From Melastoma dodecandrum (Eukaryota > Streptophyta > Magnoliopsida > Myrtales > Melastomataceae), in the NCBI GenBank assembly GCA_029817715.1, contig JARUPY010000387.1:3720001-3784000 (forward strand): a stretch of 64,000 nucleotides of DNA, read 5' to 3'. Below are positions 1 through 12,100 of this stretch, one piece after another. A model generated the notes under the pieces. It was not told the DNA's origin and did no database searches. It saw only the letters and a list, made by a program, of their open reading frames with translations. Numbering within the stretch: the first letter of the stretch is position 1; each line of letters opens with the position of its first letter. The translations under genes and the position numbers were made by a program.

Positions 1-3000
1 AAGGTACAGTAGAGTTATCCATGGTGATTTCTGTCTGGTTTGTTTTCCTTGTCCTCTTCATTACATATAGTTATACCTAGTTTTTCTTCTCTGGATATAT
101 CTGATAGTCGTGTACTTATGTTAAGTTGTGTTCTGTACCGGTGCTTGTCTTGAGTAGTTTCTTGCTATCTCTTCTGAGTGAACTCACGCCTATTCCTGCA
201 GGGTAGTGGTTCAGCTGCGCAAGGGGAAATTTCCTTTTTGTCATGGAATAGCAAGGTTCAACATATCCTGGCCTCCACTTCGTATAATGGCACAACCGGT
301 GAGTATAGTTCTTTTCCTCTTGTGGAAAATGTTTTCCTTCCCATAAAGTTGGGGACTAAGCACTTTATTATGCAGTTGTATGGGATTTAAAGAAGCAAAA
401 GCCTGTGATAAGGTATGTTTTGAGTTTTGTAGTGTTGAAGTGTGCATCTCCAGTTCTCTGAAGTCTGAAGCCCATTCATTGCTTGCTGGCAGTTTTTCGG
501 ATTCAGTTAGAAGGCGATGTTCAGTTTTGCAGTGGAACCCTGATGTCGCTACGCAGCTTGTTGTTGCATCAGATGAGGATAATTCACCTTCTCTGAGGGT
601 AATTATTCGGCTTATCCATGCTGTTTTCCTCAGGGGGAACTAGTTCATTTACTGATGCATGTCTCTACGATTCCATGGGCAGCTCTGGGACATGAGAAAT
701 ATAATGTCTCCTGTTAAAGAGTTTGTAGGGCATTCAAAGGGTAAGAGTACAATAAACTTATGTGTTCCTTATATTAATTCAAAATATCTAGGCTGATTTG
801 TTCTTCTGTTCACCTGTTTTATATTGAAAATAATGATTCTTAGTAAGTCCTTTGTAATTCATCACTTCTAAGCAGTTTGATTGCTTTAATTGGCAGGTGT
901 TATTGCGATGTCGTGGTGTCCCACTGATAGTTCCTACTTGGTTACATGTGCTAAAGACAACAGAACTATATGCTGGGATACAGTCAGCGGAGAGGTAGGA
1001 TATTTCTGATCAGTTTGTCCATGGTTGATCCACATTTGTGTGCACACTTTACACTTTCCTGCTTTGCAATGGGTGAATGCCTGCTCAGGCAATATATGTA
1101 ATCTTCAAGATCAATCAAGCAGTTTTTCAATGAAAAAGAATTGTTGTGCCTCGATTGAGTTTTCGTAGGTTTGCTGTAGTGACTGGTATTGTTGCCTTTT
1201 ACTTGGCACAGATTATTTCCGAGCTTCCATCTGGTTCTAATTGGAATTTCGATGTGCATTGGTATCCAAAGATCCCTGGCATTATATCTGCATCTTCGTT
1301 TGACGGCAGGATTGGTATTTACAATGTTGAGGTATCGTCTCTCCGTCTTTCGAAAAAATTTTATGCATGAGTGACAATTGAACCTGTGCCTATATCATGT
1401 GTCCAACAAACATTGTAGTATTCTATATATATTCTAAATAGAAAGACTGTAATCTCTCAAGAGACAAGTAGTATGGTGTTGTACAACAGGAAAAGACACA
1501 GCGCATTCTAAAACGTTATATTTTTTCATCTATGCTTTAAGCATGGACATTGTGGGCATTATATCTTTTTCAATTAGGGATTAATATTCAACATACTTCC
1601 TTCAGGGTATTTGGTTTTTGACAGCATTCATGCTTCTCTGACTGAATCCATGTGTTTTGATATGAAAATCCTCAGATACACTCTTTTGCAGTTGCGTATT
1701 AATGATGCCACTTCTCAGATGCCTTTCACATATTCTTGCAGGGTTGTGGTCGCTATGGTGTTCGTGAAAATGAATTTGATGCTGGTATTGTAATTCTTGC
1801 TATCCAGTATCAAGCTGTCTTTGACATAATCTCTTTGCCTTCACTTTTTGCTTGGATTATTTCTGTTGCACTCTGTAGTTTTGGTATGAGGTTGAAAACA
1901 ACTAGAATCATGGCCTTCCCAAAAAACTGTTTTATTGTATGCTCCAACTATTTTCATTGTGTTAACAGATCGAATTTGAAAGCGTAAACTTGGTTGTAAG
2001 AAATTGAGGATTTTCTTGCCTTGTCATGCAGCACCTTTGAGAGCTCCGAAATGGTTGAAGAGGCCTGTTGGTGCTTCTTTTGGTTTTGGGGGCAAGCTTG
2101 TCTCATTTCGTCCTCATTCTGTTAGTGCTTCACATGTTTCTTCCGAGGTGACTGCTTTTTCCCATTTGCTCGTTTTTGTGTGCCTTTTATTTGTATGCAG
2201 TTGAGCTTCCTAATATGCGTTCTCGGAGTATTCCAGGTGTTTGTGCATAATGTAGTCACAGAACAGATTCCAGAGGAGCGGTCATCTGAATTCGAGGCTG
2301 TAATGCAGAATGGGGACAAGACTATCCTCAGATCATTTTGTGATAAAAAATCTCAAGAGTCCGAGTACGTCACTCGCTAATTAAAGATTTTCTTTTTGCC
2401 TCTTTGGAAAATTAATGTTTGAGCTTTATTCTGGCAGATCTATGGATGAACAAGAAACATGGAAGCTTTTAAAGGTGTTACTAGAAGAGGATGGGATGGC
2501 GAGATCAAAACTGCTTGCACACCTAGGTTTTGATTTGCCTCCTGAAACAAATAATGTACAAGAGCATATTAGTGAACAAGTAAATGCCCTTGAAATTGAT
2601 GGTACAAGGGCCTCAAAAGGGTCATACGCGGAGGATAAAGGACCTGCAATATTCTCCACTGATAACGGTGAAGATTTCTTTAACAATCTTCCTAGTCCAA
2701 GGGCTGACACACCAGTATCAACTGCGGCTGCTGGCGACAGCTTTGTTACTGACAATGTTGGAGAACCATTGGAGCTAGAGTCCGGTTTATCTAAGGATAG
2801 CTCTGATCCCTTATTCGATGATACTGTTCAACGTGCTTTAGTTGTGGGAGACTACATGAGGGCAGTTGCGTTGTGCATATCTGCTAATAAAATGGCTGAT
2901 GCTCTGGTTATTGCTCATGTTGGTGGTCCATCCTTGTGGGAGAGTACTCGTGATAAATATCTGAAGAATAGCTGTGCACCATACTTGAAGGTAGCTGTGA

Positions 3001-6000
3001 ATCTTGTACCCTGCAGCACTGATATTCTGTTATTTTTTAGACCAGCCATTGTTGATCTTTTTGGGGTTTAGGTGATCTCGGCAGTGGTTACCAGTGATCT
3101 TCATAGCCTCGTAGACAGCAGGTCCTTGAAATACTGGAAAGAAACTCTGGCTATTCTTTGCAGCGTAAGCTTCCTTGCTCTGGTTAAAAGGGGTGGCTTA
3201 TTTTATTTGAAGTCTAATCCTTTGAGGTTTCATTGTAGTAAATTATTTCCAGCCTGTCTTGTCGTTACCCCCCTTTCAATCTTTCCTTTACTTTGGAATC
3301 ATAAGCCCTACCATTAGCTAGGAGCTATGTTCCAAAATAAGATTCGTTTATAAAAATATTTCGCGTAACAGGGCAACAACATTCAAAATTCGCCAAATAA
3401 TGCCCATAAACACTGGTTTAAGGGCATTATTCGGTGAATTTTGAAAGTTTTGTCATGTTTCACGAAATATTTTTCCGATGAACGTTATTTTGGAACAAAG
3501 CTTCCATTAGCTAGCACAATACGAGTGCTACTGTTGTGACATACTCTGCTAAGTGCCTTTCTGGCATGCCATCCTGCTTTTAAACTCGAAACCTTGCATG
3601 TCTTTGTATATGAAGTTTCGTTATGCTGATAATGGCTGAATTTTTTGTTATGAGCAGTTTGCACAGGGAGAGGAATGGGCTGTGCTATGTGACAAACTAG
3701 CCTCAAAGCTCATGACTGTTGGTAATACATTAGCTGCAACACTCTGCTTTATATGTGCGGGAAATATCGACAAAACTGTGGAACTTTGGTCGAGGAATCT
3801 CGCACTTGAACATGAAGGGAAGTCCTATGCAGACCTTCTTCAGGTTCTGTTTCTATTTGATTATTTTCTGTATTTTGTTGATGGCCAATGTTCTTCTTTA
3901 ATACGATTTGAATAGCTTATTATTTTATTCAATCTGTTTCAGGATTTGATGGAGAAGACCATAGTTCTCTCATTGGCCAGTGGACAGAAGCAATTTAGCA
4001 CTTCTGTTTGTAAGCTTGTTGAGAAATACGCAGAGATCTTGGCCAGCCAGGGCCTACTCAGAACAGCACTAGATTATCTAAATCTTATTGGGATGGATCA
4101 TCTGTCTCCTGAACTTTCAATATTGAAAGATCGGATTACTTATTCTATGGAAGCAGGTACACTTAATTGTTTCATCCGCCATATAAATTGGTAGACAATA
4201 TTATTACCAAATTTCAGCGCCCGCTTCCTGCCTTGTTATCTTTGGATTTAGATCAGTGTTCTCCTGATATGGTTACTTCTCCGTCAGACGATTACTTCTG
4301 TTCCTCTTTAGCTGATGGCTGCCCATCTTTCTCTCTCGCATCAATGGCAATGCTTTCTTTCTGATGCACCCAACTATATTAGGTTCTCAAGACGGGACTT
4401 GTATGTGAAAACAAATAACATTTAACTGGACTGGTCTTTCTGATTCTTCTCAATATATCTGTGATGAACACATTTGATGATTGCTTAAATCTTTAGTCCG
4501 TTGAAGTTTAAATTGCTTGTCTTCTACTTTGCTATCCAATCTGCCACTTTTGACTATTGCTCGAGAATCTCCCAACCAAATAAAAAATATGTAATTTGTC
4601 CCCATAGCATATGTACCATTGATTTTTGAATTTCCATCATGCCTTACACGGTCTGATCATTATTTCAGCAAAAGAGCCAGAGGTCCCCCCTTTTGACAGT
4701 TCTATTGCTCAAAATGGAGCTGTATACAATCATGACCAAACTAATTATGCCACAGTGAATACCGGTCAGAATTATCATCAGGTAGATTCTCAGCTCTCTC
4801 ATTTTCTCTTCTGTTTTGCTGCTACACCTGTGTCTTGCTCAGTCATCTCTTGTCAATTGCTCTGTTCCTTATGCACAGGAATCACTTCCTTCACAGTTAC
4901 AGCAAAATGTACCTGGCAGTTCTTATGGGGATCCTTCCTTTACAAAACAATATCAAGCTCCGCCCCCTTATTCGGTCCCTCAACATCCGTCAATGTTTGT
5001 CCCCTCAGCGGCTCCTCAGATTCCTCAGGTGCTGTGTCTAACAGAGACGTGTTGAGAATAATATCAAGTTGGGACATTTTTAAATTATTGGTGATCTAGG
5101 ATGCAAGTATTCTCACTGTAGCGACATGCATTCAAGCCACATTCGACGTACGATTAAAAATGCAGGAAAATATTATAGTCAGAAGACCGAGTACATATAA
5201 TTTGGATTTTTCTTATAGCTGCTCTCCATGTAAATTATTAAAAATTTCTTTCACAGGGATCTTTAAGAATCCATTTTCACTTTGTTTTAGAGGAAACTCT
5301 GTACACTTCTACACTTGCTTTACTGATTTTTGTTCAGTTACAAATAGATGTTGTTTGTTGTGCAGAGATTAGTGTTTTTAGCATATTAATCAATAGAAGA
5401 TAATAAGTATATCCCATTATTTCTTTTGGTATTTTTTCCCTAAGGTAGGTTGATGATTGTTAATTGTAGCTGTTGAGAATTTCGTTTTGTTTCAGGCAAC
5501 TTTCACTTCACCTCCAGTCCCTAATCAGCCACCTGTAACCACATTTGTGCCCGCACCTCCAGTGCAGAGAAACTTTGACCAGTTTCAGCCGTCAACATTG
5601 GGTTCACAATTATATCCGGTATGCTTATCTGCTTTTGCTTGATGGTAAAATTGTTTATGTTTAACACCTGGAAATGCTTAATTGCTATGACTAATCAGGG
5701 AAACACAACTCCTTTTCAATCCCTGCCTCCTGGTCCTGGTTCACTTGGACAATTTGTGCCCCAAACAAGCCATATTCCTGGCACGACAATGGCCCAAGCT
5801 GTTGCACAGACACCAATCAGAGGATTTACACCGGTTTCTAATCCAGGAGTTGTTCAGAAGCCTGTTGTGCAGCCACCTAGTCCTCAAGCACCAGTTCAAC
5901 CGGTTGTCGCTCCTGTGGCTCCACCACCTACAGTGCAGACAGCAGACACTTCAAATGTTCCTGGTAAGAGCCCTTTTTGTGTTTCTCTCTACCATTTGCT

Positions 6001-6651
6001 ATTGAAATGGAGTGTGATTGCATTTTGAAATGGAGTTGAATAAATTATCTGCATAATGCGTGTAGCTTCCCTACATTTACTTGTTTTGAATATGATACAT
6101 TTCCCATGTTTGGGTACAGTATTTACTGTTCTGACCTGTTTACCAATCTCGTAGCACCTGCTGGGTGTGTTTTTAAGTCTTTTGGTTGGACTAATTGGAC
6201 ATGTTAAAACATTCTTCAGCGCACCAGAAGAATGTCGTGGTGACTTTGACAAGGCTCTTCAATGAATCATCGGAAGTGCTGGGAGGATCTCATGCAAATC
6301 CTGCGAAGAAGCGTGAGATTGAAGACAATTCAAGGAAGATCGGTGCCTTATTTGCGAAACTTAACAGCGGGGACATATCAAAAAATGCTGCCGATAAGCT
6401 TGTTCAGCTGTGCCAGGCTCTTGATTGTGGTGACTTCAGCACTGCCCTTCAAATACAGGTGCACATTCTTTCACTCGTGGAAAACCCATATCGTTTGTAT
6501 AGTTGAGGATAAACTAGATGGGGTTCGACTCAAAAACTGTTTTCTGTTTGAATGACTATAGGTGCAACTAACCACCAGCGAGTGGGATGAGTGCAACTTA
6601 TGGTTGGCGACGTTGAAGCGAATGATCAAGACGAGGCAGACGGTGAGATAG
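1..6651 (+). CDS. SEC31: SEC31 homolog, COPII outer-coat subunit (5' end missing)
   Basis: SEC31 forms, with SEC13, the outer cage of COPII vesicles that bud from the endoplasmic reticulum. The window opens inside the gene. Visible exons include about 202-299, 375-411, 493-598, 683-739, a WD40 exon ending near 993, 1212-1331, 1742-1784, 2032-2146, 2236-2364, 2438-2989, 3072-3164, 3658-3844, 3943-4156, 4669-4781, 4879-5028, 5496-5619, 5699-5963, 6220-6459 and 6562-6651. The early exons encode the end of the WD40 propeller ([16 protein letters not shown], then [22 protein letters not shown]). An acidic and alpha-solenoid part follows ([40 protein letters not shown]). Next is a Pro/Gln-rich linker at 4669-5963, then a conserved helical C-terminus ending [16 protein letters not shown] before the TAG at 6649. 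The order WD40, solenoid, Pro-rich, C-terminal domain is diagnostic of SEC31. Small exon limits are approximate. A MITE sits in the intron before the 3658 exon. Confidence 0.93.
3321..3505. mobile_element. MITE (about 185 bp) in a SEC31 intron, with 8-9 bp target duplication
   Basis: Terminal inverted repeats are visible: the left end reads GGAGCTATGTTCCAAAATAA and the right end, reverse-complemented, reads GGAAGCTTTGTTCCAAAATA. The inverted similarity continues inward (ATATTTCG/CGAAATAT, AAAATTC/GAATTTT, AATAATGCCC/GGGCATTATT), so almost the whole element can fold. The flanking ATTAGCTA is repeated exactly on both sides (3313-3320 and 3506-3513), or CATTAGCTA if the adjacent C is counted. 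An 8-bp duplication suggests a hAT-type element and a 9-bp one a Mutator-type element. There is no coding capacity. Confidence 0.85.
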
Positions 6652-8327
6652 TTTTGTTGGATTGGCTTTATCGAGTCACGGTTCTCTCAGTGCCTGGACT
6701 GTTTTTTTGTGATTGGACATTGATTCAAGTCCCTTCGGGAAGGATTGCCTCCGGTTGTTGCGGCTGTAGGATTTCTTTTTTTTTTTTTTTTTTCTCTTGT
6801 TATTTCCAATACCATTATGTCTCTTACTCGTTGTTGTCAAGCGATTAGAGATCAGTTCGGGAGGGGGGGGGGGGGGGTGTGGACCTGGATTTTGTCGTCG
6901 GATGAAAAAGTCTTGGTCAATATAATGTAGAAATCAAATCAAAGGGATTAGAACATTATTTACTCTATTCTGTTGTTTTTTTTGTTTTGGTATTAATTAA
7001 TGGGATTGTGAGGGCCATTCAGTTTGTACGTACGTACGTTCTCCTAATTTCTGTTTCCCAAGGGGTCATAGGCTTTGGGCAGTTTGTACGTACGTACGTT
7101 CTCCTAATTTCTGTTTCCCAAGGGGTCATAGGCTTTGGGGGTCCCAGAACTAGTTAGTTGTTAGGATGTCCGGCTGCAACATCCCCCCTTGTTCCGTCTC
7201 ATTCTTAAAGGACTTAAATGTAATTACTAATAGTTACTCGTTCTTAAATTTGAGAGTTGATCTTTTAAGGTCGATTTTTTTAAACCAGACATTAGTTAAT
7301 AAATTTTAAAAATAAAAATTATATTTTAGAATTTTTTTTTTTAATGACTAACGTTGTTAAGAAACAAAACTCACCCCCTCAAATGTAACCTTCGTTTTTT
7401 TTTTTTTTTATATCTTCCTAATGTAATGTTAAATGGACGATGGGAAGTGGTCGCGGGGTTTCATTGTCAGGTGACATAAACAAATAGCACGGGTAATATG
7501 TACACTAAACATAGCTCCCGTGCCAGAATGCCCCGGTCCCATCTATATCTCTCCTTAATCTTGTGATTCTGCAGCGGGGTCATAAAGTGTTGTTGGGAGA
7601 TTGGGATCGAGGAAATTTGTTCTAAAATATAGGTTGGAAAAAATATTTCGTATTCATTTCTAAAATTCATTAAATAACATGTATAATTTAATGTTAAAAA
7701 TATGGAATTCGATTTGAAATATCAAAATTTAACGTGAATTATGAATATTATTTAAGGCGAGATGTTTTATGAAATATGTTTTACGATTAATTTGGAGGGG
7801 GACGGGGATGGCAAATTTGCCTGTCTAGACGAATTTAAAAAGAAAAAAAATTCCCGGCGGATTGAGACTTGGGATGACAAATACGTGGGTAGCCATTAGA
7901 GAACGAGAAGCAGATCAAACCCAACCCACAGAAAACCACTTCAGAGGTCATTACATCACTTCACCACCCTCCTTTTCATTCAGACTCTTCTCTTCGATTT
8001 TATTTAAGAAAGAAAAAGGAAATTGCGGGGGATCAATTCCCTCCCTCATTTTTAACCCCTTTTTCTCCTCTCACTCAGTCGCGGATTCTCCTTGGCACCC
8101 ATCTCTTGTGCTCCTCCCCCACCCCCACCCCCAGTCACTTTGCATCTGGAGGATTCTCTTGTCTTTTCGTTGCCCAGGATGATCCTCAAGGTACTTCCTT
8201 TACCACCAATTTCACTTCCCCATTAGAAAAATCTACCTGGGTATTCAAGAGTCCCTCAATTTCTAGGGTTTGATTTGATCTGATCTCCACACCAACCTCC
8301 CCCCTCCCTCCGATTGGATATTAAGGC
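6652..8327. other. Spacer between SEC31 and bZIP: poly-G tract, 60-bp duplication, leader region
   Basis: No gene is seen here. The stretch holds the SEC31 3' region, with a T run near 6775-6792 and a run of about 15 G near 6864-6878. A perfect 60-bp tandem duplication lies at 7020-7139, followed by AT-rich sequence. From about 7860 there is a pyrimidine-rich sequence probably holding the bZIP promoter and 5' leader. No convincing TATA box was fixed by eye. Confidence 0.6.
7020..7139. repeat. Perfect 2 x 60-bp tandem duplication
   Basis: The unit starting CAGTTTGTACGTACG and ending GGCTTTGGG occurs at 7020-7079 and again, base for base, at 7080-7139. Each unit contains a short ACGT run (TACGTACGTACG). 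The lack of any difference suggests a recent event or an assembly duplication. It lies about 0.4 kb past the SEC31 stop codon. Confidence 0.95.
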
Positions 8328-9101
8328 ATGGATGACGGAGAGGTCGATGTGTCGGAACGCTTCCTCCTTAGGCTAGACGAATCTCCCGGGAATTTCCCCG
8401 GCCCAACCTGCCCGGAGGACGCCTTCCTTGACCAACTCCTCAAGAACACCACGACCTGCACCCACACCCACGCTTGCAATCCCCCCGGCCCATATGCCGC
8501 CGTCCACACGCACACGTGTTACCATACGCATACGCAACTGTTGCCTTCGGAAGAGGGAGGGAATCCGGACGCGGAGCGGCGTCCCGGTAAGGCGAAGAGG
8601 CCCTCGGGTAACAGGGAGGCCGTCCGTAAGTACAGGGAGAAGAAGAAGGCTCACACGGCTTACTTGGAAGAGGAGGTGCAGAAGTTGCGCCTGGTGAACC
8701 AACAGCTCTTGAGGAAGCTGCAGGGCCAGGCAACCCTGGAGGCCGAGGTGGTTAGATTGAGGAGTGTTCTGGTTGACCTGAGGAGTAAAATCGATGGGGA
8801 GTTGGGTGCCTTTCCGTTTCAAAAGCCGTGCGAATTTTCCTCCGTATCGAGGGAAGGCGACTGCAGCATGCGTTTGGCCGACGAAACGTTCAAGCTGCAC
8901 TGTAGGACAGGCTCGCCCTGCTTCCATCCTTCCACTCTCTCGTCTTGTCATGAGGGCACGCAGGGTGGCGTGAAAGCTGCTACAGCCATGCTTTCCCACC
9001 AAGGGAACAGCCTGCCTGGGATGATGGATGGTCAGATTCAGGCTAAAGCCAATGGTGTTGTGCTTGGAGACCACAATGGACAACATGCTGGAGCCGTGTA
9101 A
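8328..9101 (+). CDS. bZIP19/23: F-group bZIP transcription factor, bZIP19/23 type (zinc-deficiency response)
   Basis: Single-exon gene of 257 aa, close to the roughly 260 aa of Arabidopsis bZIP19 and bZIP23. These nuclear factors activate ZIP transporter and nicotianamine synthase genes when zinc is low. Residues 44-69 form the Cys/His-rich zinc-sensor motif of the family (CTHTHAC, NPPGP, then HTHTCYHTHT). Residues about 89-107 are the basic region (KRPSGNREAVRKYREKKKAH), carrying the N-x7-R arrangement. Residues about 113-155 are a leucine-zipper coiled coil (LEEEVQKLRLVNQQL onward). The C-terminal part is low in recognisable motifs, ending GDHNGQHAGAV. The ATG at 8328 puts the family-typical MDDGEVD start at the N-terminus. 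In the family, zinc is thought to bind the Cys/His motif and hold the factor inactive. The family call is secure; which paralog it matches is not. Confidence 0.93.
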   Translation: MDDGEVDVSERFLLRLDESPGNFPGPTCPEDAFLDQLLKNTTTCTHTHACNPPGPYAAVHTHTCYHTHTQLLPSEEGGNPDAERRPGKAKRPSGNREAVRKYREKKKAHTAYLEEEVQKLRLVNQQLLRKLQGQATLEAEVVRLRSVLVDLRSKIDGELGAFPFQKPCEFSSVSREGDCSMRLADETFKLHCRTGSPCFHPSTLSSCHEGTQGGVKAATAMLSHQGNSLPGMMDGQIQAKANGVVLGDHNGQHAGAV

Positions 9102-12100
9102 GAACATACGACGTCGTCATTCCTGCTACGACCAAGTTTCAACAACACCGTAAATTTGATACTCAAACCGCAGCAAGGAAGGCTTTGGTTGGGGGGGTTA
9201 GTTTTAGTAAACCTTAGCAGTATATGCAAATGAATGCCTGTACAAAAAATATGCCGATGGGAATAACAAACATGAAAGGCGTGTGGTGTAAAAAGTAGAA
9301 GCGGCCCTTTTCTGATGGTGGGCTGTGTACAGAAAACTCTAATTCCATGGAGTTGGACCAATTTTGCTTACCGATAGCAAGGGAGTCAGTCAGGGGTTCA
9401 ATCCCATGATGGGCCAGCCAAGAGGCCGTGGCTGGGCTCAAGGTTCAGAAACACCAACGCCGGATATTGTTGTGTGACCTCCCCTCCACTTGTCTTCTTC
9501 AGTAGGCCCAGCAATTTGCTCCCTTTCCTTCCTTCAACGCGGGACTGGCTTCGTTTTGAAAAAAATGTTTACTACGGGTTGTTTCAAAAATAAGAGGTCT
9601 TATTTTTATTTTAAGATCTTATAAAATACGACTTCTAAAAAAATATGTTAAGGAGGTCGCACTTATACTTTTAAAATTTTTTTTTAACTCAAACGTATAA
9701 AATCAATTTTATTTTTTTGAATTTCGAAATTATCCTAATTAAATTAACTAACGGGGAAGATAGGGATTCCAAGACGGCAAATACACGTGTCGCGTCCAAC
9801 TGAAAACGACGTCGGGGTTTTATTATTTGGGAATTCCCATTGGTAAATTATTTAAAAAAGAAAAGAATATGACAAGAGTGTCTGTCAGTCATTGATCAAT
9901 AAAATCATAATCACCCCGGTGGTCCGCCTGCCTGCCTTATCTTTTTCTATTTAGTCGGCCGGCGTATCCACCGTGGAGGAACCTCATTCACTTCCCGGGG
10001 GTCAATGTCATAACTCTGATATATACGTATAACAAACCCCCCCAAGGAATTGAATCTCGCGAAGATGAAGATGATGATAACCCCCACTTGGGATTGGGAT
10101 TGGGATTGGGATCATTTCGCTTTCATTTTGTCATTTAGTCGTAGTTCCCAAAAACACGCACAGCTAGAGATTGAAATAAACATTCATTCCCTTCATCCCT
10201 AATGTTACGTGGACATTGACGACTTTCGGTCGCCGTTGCCTGTAGATGCTTGAATGAGACTGCTTATGCGACGTTTATGAGTCGGAGCGTATAGACAATA
10301 ACGAATGTCGATGCGTTCGTGAATACTTGACGGATCAAGTGAGAGTTTGAGTCGGTGCTCGAACAATGGAACTGAGCATGAGACACAACGTGATCAGGAT
10401 ACTCAACCACGAACGCTTGAGGGACGTTGGTGTGTGGTCCTACGAATAATGTTTGTGAAGCAAGTACGGACGGAGACGGAATCGAAGAGGAGAGTTCGTG
10501 AAAGGGCATGCTAGCAGGCCAACGAGGGATTGGTCGTATCCCTTGGCGAATGAATGTCTATGGATAAACATAATAATTATAAAAGGCACGTAGAAGGAGA
10601 AATGGTGCGAACCCAAAGGGCATTAAAGAACGATTACATCTTTAAGTGACACGATTATTAGAAATTATCGTAATAGTTAATGAAAGGCTATGATGCTCTA
10701 TGTATAAGAACGCTTATAAAGGAATATAGACAATCAAGAGATTAAGTGTAAGTTGGAAACTTAGATTGTGAATACTACCTTCCACTTAAAATACTTGTAT
10801 GCTTTCGCAAGGTTAATAGTATACAAGTGTGAGTTAAAACGCTTAAAGAAGAATTTACTTGAACGTGCGTTTTAACATGCGACACCCACCACCCCACTAT
10901 CCATTATCTCTCGACTAAGTTGGAGATTTCATCATTTCAAGAGACACGATGGTAGATAGGTGTTAATAGTGCCTATTGTGCTATAGTTGGGTGGGGGGAG
11001 GGGAACGAGGGAGCAAAAGGGGTCGTGGCAATGAATGCGATGACACACAACATGGTACGGAGGGGACCCACATGATAATTTGTGATTATTATTTATAGAC
11101 ATCTTTTATAGTGTCCCATCTCAGGGCAGGGGATAATCTTCAATTTGTCGGACGAATGATTCCTAACTACGAGGAGGATGAGCAGCCACATCCACCCCTG
11201 CGCCTGTTATAAGTGAGTGTGTCCAACATTAAATAAAGGCCATGTGTGTCTTTGTATGAACCCCTGGAGAGATATTAAAAAAAAAGGAGATTAAATTTAT
11301 CTTAAACTTTTTATCATTCTGCTTTATTTATCCTAATAATTTCATTGCATAGCCCTTCCGTAGATCTCTGATGGATTCTGACGACTCCTCTTATTCATCT
11401 TTTCCCCGTTTTCTTAGACTTTTTAAAAATTTTATAACTTATATATTTAGCACGTGTGGGTGGGGGGATCTAAATATAACATCCCGGTCACATGCATTAT
11501 TATTATTATTATTATTAAATAATAACATGAATCGTAGAGCCATGGGATTCTCTTCTCTATCGTTATCTAATCCAATTCAATTAATATTTCGGATCCCCTT
11601 GTTGTTGTAGAAGAATCGGTCAAATTATTTGATCGGGGAGTAACATCGCTTTAATCCGAAACGTGGGGCCAATTAACAATAATTGAACACCCAAAGGGGT
11701 GGGAGAAGCACCCTTTCCCTTTTCAATGATTGATGTAGGCTGAATGGATGATATGAGTAAAATGATTCGACCATTGTCATTCATACACCCCCCCCCCCCT
11801 CCTACCAAATAATGCAAGATGCAAACCCTCTCTATTCACGTTCATCGGTCCTTCTCATCGTCCATTGTATTTTTTGACCCCTAACTTAATTCTAGAAAGC
11901 CTAAGTTTGTCCAATAAAAGTAGAGAGCTCGGTATTTTAAACATCGAATTTTCTCCGTGGTTCGATGTTTGAAATATCGAATTCCTCCATTTTTAACGAA
12001 TTCGTCGTTATTTAACGAATTCTACATGTGTCCCCGCCCTTTCTTTCTTCAATGACTCCCTGTTTATCGATTTTTCACTTTGTTTAATTGTTCACGGATG

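Noticed and set aside
8373..9107. Long minus-strand open frame opposite the bZIP gene
   Set aside because: It is the antisense shadow of a clear bZIP coding sequence and shows no family resemblance.
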